Shown here piece after piece: positions 26,928 to 34,774 of a stretch of DNA of 48,170 nt. Every line of letters begins with the position of its first letter. Within the stretch, counting starts at the first letter, position 1. The DNA comes from an uncultured Bacteroidia bacterium (GTDB lineage Bacteria; Bacteroidota; Bacteroidia; Bacteroidales; Prolixibacteraceae), in the NCBI GenBank assembly GCA_903834845.1, contig CAILKW010000296.1:1-48170 (forward strand), written 5' to 3'. Under the pieces are notes generated by a model. It ran no database searches and was not told the origin of the DNA. It saw nothing but the letters and a program-made list of their open reading frames with translations. A program made the position numbers and the translations under genes.

Positions 26928-28262
26928 ATGAAAATTTTAATTGTCGGGGCAGGAGAAGTTGGCACCCATTTAGCAAAAATGTTATCGAAAGATGAACACG
27001 ACATAATTCTTTTTGATGATGATCAGGAAAAATTAGACAGCATTTCCGCGACACTCGATGTATTGACCATTTCGGGCGGAGCAATATCTATCAGCGATTT
27101 GAAGGATGCGGGAGTTGGCAACTGTGATCTATTTATAGGAGTTACACCTCTTGAAGACCGCAACATAGTTGCTTGCCAGTTGGCCAAACATCTTGGAGCA
27201 AAGAAGACCATTGCACGTATTGACAATCAAGAGTTTCTGTTTCCTCAAAACCACGATTATTTCAGGTCACTCGGAATTGATGAATTGATCTATCCAGAGC
27301 ATCTTGCAGCTAAAGAGATTGTTACTAATCTCAAACAAACAAGTATGCGACAAATATACGAGTTCACTGGTGGAAGGTTGGTACTATTTGCTGTGAAAAT
27401 CAGAGAGAACGCTCCTATGCGGGGGATTCCACTTAAAGAGCTGCGCAGTTCAGCTTGTGATTTCGTGGTTGTGGCCATTTCGCGCGATTCAGAAACAATT
27501 ATTCCTCATGGAGATGATATTATTAAAGTTGATGACTTGGTCTTTTTTGTAGCCAAACCAACTACTGTTGAAATGATTCTGCAAAAAGCGGGAAAGGAGA
27601 AGTTTGTCATTAAAAATGTGATGATTCTTGGAGGAAGTCGAATTGCAATGAAAACCGCAATAAGACTTGGAGACGGGTTTAATATTAAAATTATTGAGCA
27701 AAACAAGGAGCGAGCAATAAAGGTAACAAGCAAGGTTAGTAATGCACTTGTCATACATGGTGATGGTCGCGACCTTGAATTATTACGGTCGGAGGGGATT
27801 GAACAAATGGATGCTTTTATCTCGGTTACAGGCAATTCTGAAACTAATATTCTTTCGTGTCAGCTTGCCAAAAAAATGGGTGTAAAAAGGACCATTGCGG
27901 AAGTTGAAAATATTGATTATATTGATTTTGCAGAGAAGATCGGAATCGGCGGAGTGATAAATAAAAAGCTGTTGGCAGCATCGTACATTTATCGTTATAC
28001 AATGAATGCCGAAGTAATACATGTAAAATGCCTTACAGCTACTGATGCTGAAGCACTTGAATTTATTGCAAGGGAAGGTTCCAAAGTTACTAAATGTATT
28101 CTGCGAGACCTCGATTTTCCCAAAGAGGCAACCATAGGAGGGTATATAAGGCACGATCAGGGATTTATTGCTTCAGGTAGTACACAAATCCATCCGGGAG
28201 ATAAAGTAGTGGTATTCACACGTCCTGCGGCGTTAAAAAAACTTTCAAAATATTTTAAATAG
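26928..28262 (+). CDS. trkA: Trk-type potassium channel regulator TrkA
   Basis: The 444-residue protein has two tandem RCK modules. The first Rossmann domain starts MKILIVGAGEVGTHLAKML (GxGxxG) and the second around residue 228 (NVMILGGSRIAMKTAIRL); each is followed by a TrkA_C domain (about 140-220 and 360-444). It gates a TrkH potassium channel in response to nucleotides. No trkH lies in the window: the gene is followed by convergent hydE, with eight bases of overlap at the 3' ends. In bacteria with PgpH-type enzymes, RCK proteins are often cyclic-di-AMP targets; both occur here. Confidence 0.93.
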   Translation: MKILIVGAGEVGTHLAKMLSKDEHDIILFDDDQEKLDSISATLDVLTISGGAISISDLKDAGVGNCDLFIGVTPLEDRNIVACQLAKHLGAKKTIARIDNQEFLFPQNHDYFRSLGIDELIYPEHLAAKEIVTNLKQTSMRQIYEFTGGRLVLFAVKIRENAPMRGIPLKELRSSACDFVVVAISRDSETIIPHGDDIIKVDDLVFFVAKPTTVEMILQKAGKEKFVIKNVMILGGSRIAMKTAIRLGDGFNIKIIEQNKERAIKVTSKVSNALVIHGDGRDLELLRSEGIEQMDAFISVTGNSETNILSCQLAKKMGVKRTIAEVENIDYIDFAEKIGIGGVINKKLLAASYIYRYTMNAEVIHVKCLTATDAEALEFIAREGSKVTKCILRDLDFPKEATIGGYIRHDQGFIASGSTQIHPGDKVVVFTRPAALKKLSKYFK

Positions 28263-29349
28263 CTTCCTTATTTCCTTTCTTTAAAAAGTGGATTGAATCG
28301 CCCCATTCTCCATAGCCTATTTCGCCATCGGCCATAGCAATGCGAGCATCGAGGCAACCTTTACATTGTGCAGGTTCTTCATCAACGCAAGGTTTATTCT
28401 CGTACAAACTGTAATCGTTTCGGTATAAACCTGGAGTAATATTTGGCATAATAATATTTGCTCCAACCTTTATCCCTTTCTCCCGACCAAGCGGATCAAT
28501 GGCCTGAAGAGCAGTAGCAGCGGCTATATTTATGTCTTTCATAAGAATACGAAGTACCGCAATCATTTTTAGTGAAAGATCAAACCGCTCCTGAATAGGT
28601 AAAAGCAGATGGCGAAATTCATAAAGCGGAGTTTCGGAGTGTTCGATATATGGGCCCATTCCTACCATGTCAATTCCAAATTGTTGAAAAAACAGGAGAT
28701 CATCAGCCAAATCACTTATTGTTTGAAACGGCAAGCCAATCATCACCCCTGTACCTATCTGATAACCAATAGCCCGCAAGTAATAGAGACAATCAAGCCT
28801 TCTATTAAAATCATGAAGCAGATCACAAGGATGAATTCTTTTATAGAGCGACTGATTTGTAGTTTCTATTCGTAACAAATATCGGTGAGCACCTGCCTCA
28901 AACCATTTCCGGTAAACCAATTCCGTTTGTTCGCCAACTGATAAGGTAATACCAAGTCGCCCATTGCTTAATTCCTTAATCTTCGTCAGCAAATTGGTTA
29001 TCCGATCAGTAAAAGCAGGAGAACTATTTTCACCAGATTGAAGAACAACAGAACCAAACCTGTTATCATCGGCAAACCGGGCAGCATCAAGTATCTCGCT
29101 ATCAGTGAGATTATAACGTTTGACAATATGATTTGATTTCCTTATACCGCAATAAAAGCAATCTTTATCGCAAACATTCGAAAACTCAATTAAACCCCTG
29201 AAATAAACCTTATTACCGACAAACAAATCTTTTACTGCGCCTCCCTTTTTAAGCAAATTGCTTTTATCCTCACCCGTGCATTGCAAGAGTTGTTCGAGAT
29301 TGGAATGTGAAAAAGAAGTTTGCCCTAAAATTGCAGAGATAGTTTCCAT
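28255..29349 (-). CDS. hydE: [FeFe]-hydrogenase maturation radical SAM enzyme HydE
   Basis: A 364-residue radical SAM protein with the CxxxCxxC motif in FSNVCDKDCFYCGI (about residues 58-71) and the HydE-type TIM-barrel segments RGLIEFSNV, VLQSGE and GTGVMIGLPFQT. The C-terminal CKGCLDARIAM adds cysteines seen in some HydE proteins. HydE makes part of the H-cluster organometallic precursor together with HydG and HydF, neither of which is in the window. The main alternative is a HydE-like PylB/BioB relative; the overall match favours HydE. It is divergent from amrS across a 92-base region containing a palindromic promoter pair. Confidence 0.85.
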   Translation of the reverse strand: METISAILGQTSFSHSNLEQLLQCTGEDKSNLLKKGGAVKDLFVGNKVYFRGLIEFSNVCDKDCFYCGIRKSNHIVKRYNLTDSEILDAARFADDNRFGSVVLQSGENSSPAFTDRITNLLTKIKELSNGRLGITLSVGEQTELVYRKWFEAGAHRYLLRIETTNQSLYKRIHPCDLLHDFNRRLDCLYYLRAIGYQIGTGVMIGLPFQTISDLADDLLFFQQFGIDMVGMGPYIEHSETPLYEFRHLLLPIQERFDLSLKMIAVLRILMKDINIAAATALQAIDPLGREKGIKVGANIIMPNITPGLYRNDYSLYENKPCVDEEPAQCKGCLDARIAMADGEIGYGEWGDSIHFLKKGNKEAI

Positions 29350-29396
29350 TTTTTATGTGTCGAATATTTTGAGTAAAAATACCATATTCTTTTTTA

Positions 29397-29426
29397 CAAA
29401 TTTACAATCCCGATTTCGTAAATTTG
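29397..29426. promoter_or_regulatory. Back-to-back -7 boxes in a 9-bp inverted repeat between hydE and amrS
   Basis: CAAATTTAC (29397-29405) and GTAAATTTG (29418-29426) are perfect inverted arms with a 12-base spacer. Each arm reads outward as an exact TAAATTTG -7 box, one toward hydE and one toward amrS. The pair may be two divergent promoters, or an operator for a dimeric regulator. Confidence 0.5.
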
Positions 29427-29441
29427 CAGAAAGTATCTGAA

Positions 29442-30449
29442 ATGAATAAGGCCCTTTATTATAAAACACTTAAAAATGGTTCAGTGCAATGTGGACTTTG
29501 CCCGCATCACTGTCTGATTGAGGACAATGCGCACGGTCTTTGTAAGGTTAGAGTCAACAAAGAAGGAAACCTTTATGTAGAACTTTTTGAAAGAGTAACA
29601 GCTGTTAGTCTTGATCCGATTGAAAAAAAGCCACTTTACCATTTTTACCCGGGAACGAAAATTTTGTCGGTTGGATCGCTTGGATGCACAATGAAATGTC
29701 TCTTTTGTCAGAATTACAAAATTTCGCAGGCAAAACCCGAAATTTACAATCAAACCTATTCTTTGAGTCCCGAAGCGTTAATAAAACTAACCGGGAAAAA
29801 ACCCGGAAACATAGGGATTGCTTTTACCTATAATGAACCTGTTACCTTTTATGAATACGTACTAAATACTTCAAAGCTCGCAAAACAGTCGGGACTTAAG
29901 ACGGTTATGGTAACAAACGGTTTTATCAACCGCAAACCTTTGGAAGAATTAATTCCCTTTATTGATGCCTTCAATGTTGATCTGAAAGGTTTTTCGGATA
30001 GCTTTTACAACTTAATGACACAGTCGAAACTTGAACCGGTAAAAAAAACTATCAGGAACATTGTGACATCTAAAAAACATCTCGAAATTACAAATCTTGT
30101 GATTCCAGGCTTAAACGACAATTTTGCAGAGTTTGAAGAAATGGTTCGTTGGATAGCAGGCGAAATAGGTGAAAGGACAGTCTTACATATTTCGAGATAC
30201 TTCCCAAATTATCAATTGAAAATTGCAAGTACGCCGATAAAACTGCTGTCTGAGCTGTATGAAATCGCTAAAAAATACTTGAAATATGTTTACCTTGGAA
30301 ATGTTATTGATGCCGAAAAAGACACAACATATTGTGAAAAATGTAATAACACACTAATTATGAGAGGGTCGTCCGGAACATCGATTGTTGGTCTCAATGA
30401 ACAAGGGAATTGTACCCTATGTGGATTTCATGTTTTAGATCATATTTGA
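29442..30449 (+). CDS. amrS: AmmeMemoRadiSam system radical SAM enzyme AmrS
   Basis: The 335-residue protein has an N-terminal zinc-like cluster (CGLCPHHCLI ... GLCKVR, about residues 14-36), the radical SAM motif in LGCTMKCLFCQNY (CxxxCxxC, about 82-94) and a C-terminal zinc-ribbon pair CEKC/CTLC. The family is related to pyruvate formate-lyase activase but forms the AmmeMemoRadiSam group with AmmeMemo proteins, absent here; function unresolved, possibly methylating or activating a partner. The ATG at 29442 is preferred: the upstream TTG at 29424 sits inside the -7 promoter box. Its 3' end overlaps the SBF transporter gene by ten bases. Confidence 0.85.
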   Translation: MNKALYYKTLKNGSVQCGLCPHHCLIEDNAHGLCKVRVNKEGNLYVELFERVTAVSLDPIEKKPLYHFYPGTKILSVGSLGCTMKCLFCQNYKISQAKPEIYNQTYSLSPEALIKLTGKKPGNIGIAFTYNEPVTFYEYVLNTSKLAKQSGLKTVMVTNGFINRKPLEELIPFIDAFNVDLKGFSDSFYNLMTQSKLEPVKKTIRNIVTSKKHLEITNLVIPGLNDNFAEFEEMVRWIAGEIGERTVLHISRYFPNYQLKIASTPIKLLSELYEIAKKYLKYVYLGNVIDAEKDTTYCEKCNNTLIMRGSSGTSIVGLNEQGNCTLCGFHVLDHI

Positions 30450-31441
30450 TCATTTTCCTTTTTTCCCATAAGCTTTGCAATTGTGCTTCCTATCAACAGT
30501 TGAAGGAAATGGTAAATCATCAAAGGCAAGAGAACGACACCAAGTACTGCCTGTTCGTGAAATAACACTTTTCCCATCACAACTCCTTGAACTAGAGATT
30601 TTTTCGATCCACAGAAAATTACAGTTATTCTGTCTTCCCGCTTAAATCCCATCCAAATTGAGAGCTGGTTCATCAAAGCAAAAACAAATAGAAAAAGGGT
30701 GAGCATTAACGCTCCTAACACAAAAATTTGGGAAAATGAAAAACTGCTGAACATATCGTCTGAAAAAGATTCGCAGAAAGAGGTATAAACAATAAGCAGA
30801 ATAATCAACTGATCAAAGTTTCCCAGCGTTTTTTTATAGCTCGAAACCCATTCACCTAATTTTTTATGAAGTAACAACCCGACTACAACCGGCAACAATA
30901 CCTGCAAACAAAGCTGAAAAATTGTATGGCCAATATCAAAACCAAACTGAGTTTTCCCGATAATATCGCTCATTATTAATGGAGTAATAAATATACCCAA
31001 AATGCTTGAAATGCTTGCATTGAATATTGCAGCAGCAATATTACCACGGGCAATCGAAACTAATACTACTGATGACGAGACTGTTGATGGCAAAGCTGCA
31101 AGATAAAAAACACCCAATCCTAAATTGGTTGAAAAGTAATCGCTGAAAAACAAGCGCATTACTACTATTATCAAAGGAAAGAGAACAAAGGTTGATAGCT
31201 GAACAACTAAATGCAAACGCCATTTTACCAATCCTTTTAATAGGCTTTCAGGACTTAATTTTGCGCCATAAAAAAAGAAGATCAGCGAAACACCGTAACC
31301 CGCTATTAATGGCAGGTGAAGAGGACTTTCGCGAATTCCAAGCTGCGGATACATCCAAGCGAGAAAAATCGCTCCGATCATAAGAAAAAAGAACGCATTC
31401 AAGCCTGCTTTGGAAAGTGTACTATTTAGTCTTTTAATCAT
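30440..31441 (-). CDS. Bile acid:sodium symporter (SBF-like, YfeH-type) family transporter
   Basis: The 333-residue protein is almost wholly hydrophobic, with about ten membrane helices, and carries LAALPSTVSSSVVLVSIARGN, the crossing-helix segment of BASS/SBF transporters (PF13593-like), plus FCGSKKSLVQGVVMGKVLF in the second repeat. It probably co-transports an organic anion with sodium; the substrate is not determinable. ATG at 31441 is used; a TTG six bases earlier is the alternative. It follows the class II aldolase gene by 14 bases, so transporter and aldolase likely form an operon and may handle the same compound. Confidence 0.85.
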   Translation of the reverse strand: MIKRLNSTLSKAGLNAFFFLMIGAIFLAWMYPQLGIRESPLHLPLIAGYGVSLIFFFYGAKLSPESLLKGLVKWRLHLVVQLSTFVLFPLIIVVMRLFFSDYFSTNLGLGVFYLAALPSTVSSSVVLVSIARGNIAAAIFNASISSILGIFITPLIMSDIIGKTQFGFDIGHTIFQLCLQVLLPVVVGLLLHKKLGEWVSSYKKTLGNFDQLIILLIVYTSFCESFSDDMFSSFSFSQIFVLGALMLTLFLFVFALMNQLSIWMGFKREDRITVIFCGSKKSLVQGVVMGKVLFHEQAVLGVVLLPLMIYHFLQLLIGSTIAKLMGKKENDQI

Positions 31442-31455
31442 CAACAAATATTAAT

Positions 31456-32586
31456 TTATGATTTTGCCATTTTACGGCGGTAGTTCTCGACTTCCCAGTT
31501 GTCAATAAACTCAATCTGTGCATTTGTCATAAACTTCGGACCTCCAAAATTCTCGGATAAAAAACTAATTTTCAGTATATTCATATAGACTTCGAGAACA
31601 TTTAAAACCGCTTTTATACTGTCTTCAACCGCAATTACTCCTTTTCCTTCAACTACCAAAACTTTTGGTATATAACTATATTTACTAAAAAAATCTGCAA
31701 AACTTATTACAGCAGATTCAATTTGTTCATTCTCGCCGGAACAAGCCGGAAGATACAAATAATGGGCTTTGCAATATACAATATCATCGGGAGTAAATGC
31801 AGTATTTGCTTTTAAAAAACTGTTATAGTCTTTTGCAAAATGGTGAATTAATGGGCTTTCAACTCCGCTTGCAGTGAAAGTTTCGAATCCTGGGTGCAGC
31901 TCCTGAATTTTGTCAATTATCAATGAACTAAAAGGTTTAGTATCATCAGCAGGAAGGATAAATTTTGTTTTCGAGCTTATTTTCTCAATAATTGAGGCAT
32001 AAAGTGAATGTATCTCTGATATGTTATCGGCTGCGACAAAAACGCCATGGTTTTCGAGAAAAATAATTTGGGGAGCTTTCCCGAATTTTGTTGTAAACAG
32101 TTTAATCTCATGCTCTACTTTTTTGAACAGGATGTACCCTGGATCGGTATATGGAATAAAAAGTGATTGATCTCCAAATAATTCACTGCAAACTCTTTCA
32201 CCGTTATTTGAGCACATCACAGCATTAACAAGCGTAGGATGGGTGTGAACAACATATTTAAAATCAATAATTTCGTGCAACGAAGTCTCAACAGAGGGCC
32301 GATTGTTTCCTTCAGAAACTATTGCAAAAGCCAAATCAGCTTTAACTTCTGCTTCGCGTTTTGAAGATTCCTGACTATAAGTTTTAGTCGAAACAACCTT
32401 TAGGTTTGAGCGCGAAAGACAAACAAACCCATCCATATCTATTGTTTCGAGCGATACACCGCTTGCTTTAATCCAAATATGATTTTCGTCTTTAAAAGAT
32501 GTATTTCCACCTCCGGCAATAACAAATGTTTTATCTTTTCCGTAATGCCTCGATACCTCAATTAATTTTGTAAGATTCTGACTCAT
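31456..32586 (-). CDS. Class II aldolase/adducin family protein
   Basis: A 376-residue class II aldolase resembling the N-terminal aldolase part of bifunctional rhamnulose-phosphate aldolase/dehydrogenase proteins. Visible are AGGGNTSFKDENHIWIKASG (about 24-43), the zinc-binding YVVHTHP and ENHGVFVA, and the tail FIDNWEVENYRRK typical of that branch. The dehydrogenase half is absent, and the gene ends cleanly, so it is a stand-alone form and not a truncation. The reaction would be retro-aldol cleavage of a phosphorylated sugar; substrate unknown. First gene of a pair with the SBF transporter. Confidence 0.8.
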   Translation of the reverse strand: MSQNLTKLIEVSRHYGKDKTFVIAGGGNTSFKDENHIWIKASGVSLETIDMDGFVCLSRSNLKVVSTKTYSQESSKREAEVKADLAFAIVSEGNNRPSVETSLHEIIDFKYVVHTHPTLVNAVMCSNNGERVCSELFGDQSLFIPYTDPGYILFKKVEHEIKLFTTKFGKAPQIIFLENHGVFVAADNISEIHSLYASIIEKISSKTKFILPADDTKPFSSLIIDKIQELHPGFETFTASGVESPLIHHFAKDYNSFLKANTAFTPDDIVYCKAHYLYLPACSGENEQIESAVISFADFFSKYSYIPKVLVVEGKGVIAVEDSIKAVLNVLEVYMNILKISFLSENFGGPKFMTNAQIEFIDNWEVENYRRKMAKS

Positions 32587-32705
32587 TGTAATTTCAATAT
32601 TTAAAATTCTCTTGTTTCACTATTAACATATTCGACACTCAAAAGTAGCTGAAAAATGGACAACGGCTATTACAAATATTGATAATTGATTTACACTATT
32701 TGTAT

Positions 32706-32713
32706 TACCTTTG
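32706..32713 (+). promoter_or_regulatory. Bacteroidota -7 promoter box for yhhQ-queF
   Basis: TACCTTTG is an exact TAnnTTTG match. It would start transcription near 32720, just before the preQ1 riboswitch, giving a ~50-base leader. Confidence 0.6.
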
Positions 32714-32736
32714 CAGCTCAATTTGAGGTTTAACTC

Positions 32737-32766
32737 CGTGTGCTTGAACACCACGTAAAAAACAAG
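32737..32766 (+). ncRNA. preQ1-I riboswitch (translational) upstream of yhhQ
   Basis: The leader fits the preQ1-I H-type pseudoknot. P1 is CGTG (32737-32740) with CACG (32752-32755). The loop TGCTTGAACAC holds CTTG (32743-32746), which pairs with CAAG (32763-32766) to form P2, and ACAC with the conserved ligand-binding C before the P1 3' strand. P1 is followed by the A-rich L3 TAAAAAA. This parallels the Bacillus subtilis queC aptamer (CUAGCUACAC ... AAAAAACUAA). P2 ends four bases before the yhhQ ATG, so ligand binding would hide the ribosome site. Context (queuosine precursor transporter plus queF) is the expected one. Confidence 0.85.
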
Positions 32767-32770
32767 TAAG

Positions 32771-33451
32771 ATGAAAAAAACCGTTTCAGTTTTGTTTATG
32801 TTTGCAGGCATCTTGTTTGCAATTTGTTTGTTGATTTCCAACATTTTAGCTACCAAAATTATTTTAGTAGGATCATTGACTGTACCTGCAGGTGTTTTGA
32901 TTTTTCCCATTGCTTATATTATTAATGATGTGATTGTTGAGGTTTGGGGATACCAAAAAGCAAGGCTCATTATTTGGTCAGGATTCGCAGTGAACCTTTT
33001 GGCTGTATTGTTTTTTGCTTTGGCAATCGTTGTGCCTGCTGCTCCATTCTGGCAAAATCAAGATGCTTTCTCAACAATTCTGGGAAGTACTCCCCGAATT
33101 ATTACCGCAAGTTTACTGGCATATCTAACAGGGTCGTTCCTGAATGCCTTTGTTATGAGCAAAGTTAAAGTGCTTATGAAAGGCAGGGATTTTTCTGTAA
33201 GAGCCATTTTATCAACTCTAATAGGAGAAACTGCTGATTCAATGATCTTTATCACAATAGCCTTTGCAGGAATCCTGCCTTTGAACGGATTATTTGGCAT
33301 GGTCATAGCTCAGGCTTGCGTTAAAACTGTGTATGAAATTGCAATTCTGCCATTTACAATTCTGATTGTTAAATGGGTTAAAAAGGCAGAAGGTATTGAT
33401 GTCTATGATGAGTCTATTTCTTATAATCCGTTCTCAATCAATCAAATCTGA
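32771..33451 (+). CDS. yhhQ: Queuosine precursor transporter (YhhQ/DUF165 family)
   Basis: A 226-residue membrane protein with about six helices and the family motifs NILATKIILVGSLTVPAG, IINDVIVEVWGYQKAR and LIGETADSMIFITIAF. YhhQ/QPTR proteins take up preQ0, preQ1 or queuine-type bases for tRNA queuosine synthesis. Expression is probably shut by preQ1 through the riboswitch directly upstream. The queF gene follows 15 bases after the stop, so the operon couples uptake of a precursor with its reduction. Start at 32771 is fixed by the riboswitch geometry and the charged-hydrophobic N-terminus. Confidence 0.92.
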   Translation: MKKTVSVLFMFAGILFAICLLISNILATKIILVGSLTVPAGVLIFPIAYIINDVIVEVWGYQKARLIIWSGFAVNLLAVLFFALAIVVPAAPFWQNQDAFSTILGSTPRIITASLLAYLTGSFLNAFVMSKVKVLMKGRDFSVRAILSTLIGETADSMIFITIAFAGILPLNGLFGMVIAQACVKTVYEIAILPFTILIVKWVKKAEGIDVYDESISYNPFSINQI

Positions 33452-33466
33452 TGAAATCAAAACAAA

Positions 33467-33937
33467 ATGGATGATTTAAAAAGTTTAGGAAAGCCTACCA
33501 GATATGAATTCAGCTATTCGCCTGAAGTACTCGAAACTTTCGATAACCGTCATCAGGGAAACGACTATTGGGTGAAGTTTAATTGTCCCGAATTTACCTC
33601 TTTATGTCCTATTACAGGGCAACCTGATTTTGCAGCGGTTTACATCAGATATATTCCCAACGTGAAAATGGTAGAAAGCAAAAGTCTCAAACTTTACTTA
33701 TTCAGCTTTAGAAATCATGGTGGCTTTCACGAAGATTGTGTTAATATAATTATGAAAGATCTCATCAAACTTATGGAACCAAGATATATCGAAGTTTGGG
33801 GGAAATTCACTCCGCGCGGCGGAATCAGCATTGATCCTTATTGCAACTATGGAGAACCGGAAACTAAATTTGTGGCTATTGCCGAATACAGACTGATGAA
33901 CCACGACCTTTATCCTGAAAAGGTGGATAACAGGTAA
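33467..33937 (+). CDS. queF: NADPH-dependent preQ1 synthase (7-cyano-7-deazaguanine reductase)
   Basis: A 156-residue unimodular T-fold Que[15 protein letters not shown] holds the nucleophile Cys47 that forms the thioimide with preQ0 and the proton donor Asp54; the QueF motif ESKSLK (70-75) binds NADPH, and FHEDC (88-91) carries the substrate-binding Glu. It reduces preQ0 to preQ1, the ligand of the upstream riboswitch, so the operon forms a closed feedback loop. The rest of the preQ0 pathway (queC, queD, queE) is absent from the window. Confidence 0.95.
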   Translation: MDDLKSLGKPTRYEFSYSPEVLETFDNRHQGNDYWVKFNCPEFTSLCPITGQPDFAAVYIRYIPNVKMVESKSLKLYLFSFRNHGGFHEDCVNIIMKDLIKLMEPRYIEVWGKFTPRGGISIDPYCNYGEPETKFVAIAEYRLMNHDLYPEKVDNR

Positions 33938-33966
33938 ATCAAGTTAGAAAATTTATGGCGAGAGCA

Positions 33967-33995
33967 GTTTATAATTTGGATTATAGATTATAAAC
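33967..33995. terminator. AT-rich hairpin between convergent queF and LytTR regulator genes
   Basis: GTTTATAAT (33967-33975) and ATTATAAAC (33987-33995) are perfect 9-bp arms around an 11-base loop. It lies between convergent genes where a bidirectional terminator is expected, but has no T run and little GC. Confidence 0.3.
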
Positions 33996-34015
33996 CATAC
34001 AGTAATTCATTTAGA

Positions 34016-34774
34016 TCAAATTCCGGAAAACCACTCTCTAAATTCAGTCACCCTTATCTTGCTGATGAGTATCTTTTCAGAAACCGGCACTTTCAGATTG
34101 ACAGATAAGCGATTGTTAAAATAAAAGTCAACTTCTTTGATGGAGTTTCGCGAAATAATAAATTGACGGTTGGCTCTAAAAAAATCAGAGGGATTTAACA
34201 TTGTCATCAACTCATCAAGGGTATATTCGAAAATAAATGATTTCCCTTCATTGGTTTTGACTTTCACAAAACCATCCTCAATATTTATGTAAGCGATATC
34301 TTTTGAAAGCACAGGAAGCATTTTGCTCCCTTTTACGGTCACTAAAAAGTGTGTTTTATAAGCTTTCTCCTTATTGAGTGAGGCAATAAGTTGATGAATT
34401 TCAGAGGAGACAGGTGCTACTCCGGTCAGTCTTTTCAGCTTTTCCACAGCCTTACCAAGTCCTTCGCGCGTAATAGGTTTGAGCAGATAATCAATACTGT
34501 TTACTTTAAACGCTTTGATAGCGTATTCATCGTAGGCAGTGGTAAAAATAATCGGACTTGTAATATTTACATATTCAAAGATCTTAAAAGCAGAACCATC
34601 AGCAAGGTGAATGTCCATAAAAACCAAATCAGGCTGAGAGCTTGTTTGAAACCATTCAATGGTGGATGTTATACTGTCCGTAACAGCAATTACCTGAATT
34701 CCACCGATCTCATTCAGTAAACTTTGCAGATGATTTACTGCAAGTATTTCGTCTTCAATAATGATGGCTCTCAT
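34016..34774 (-). CDS. LytTR family response regulator
   Basis: A 252-residue regulator: REC domain (1-120) with acidic pocket IIIEDEI, phospho-acceptor Asp54 in LVFMDIHLADGS, Thr in FTTAYDEYAI and Lys in YLLKPI, then a LytTR DNA-binding domain (about 145-250, KGSKMLPVLSKDIAYINIEDGFVKV ... FFRANRQFIISRNSI). Its start overlaps the stop of the sensor kinase gene by four bases, so it is the cognate regulator of that LytS-type kinase. Target genes are not evident; Bacteroidota LytTR pairs often act on nearby transport or envelope genes. Confidence 0.92.
   Translation of the reverse strand: MRAIIIEDEILAVNHLQSLLNEIGGIQVIAVTDSITSTIEWFQTSSQPDLVFMDIHLADGSAFKIFEYVNITSPIIFTTAYDEYAIKAFKVNSIDYLLKPITREGLGKAVEKLKRLTGVAPVSSEIHQLIASLNKEKAYKTHFLVTVKGSKMLPVLSKDIAYINIEDGFVKVKTNEGKSFIFEYTLDELMTMLNPSDFFRANRQFIISRNSIKEVDFYFNNRLSVNLKVPVSEKILISKIRVTEFREWFSGI

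Noticed and set aside
29424-29441. Upstream TTG start for amrS
   Set aside because: It lies in the -7 promoter box TAAATTTG; ATG 29442 fits homologues.
32728-32738. GTTTAACTCCG near the riboswitch is the reverse complement of CGGAGTTAAAC in the leader repeats
   Set aside because: An isolated 11-base match in the opposite orientation and a different context; treated as chance.
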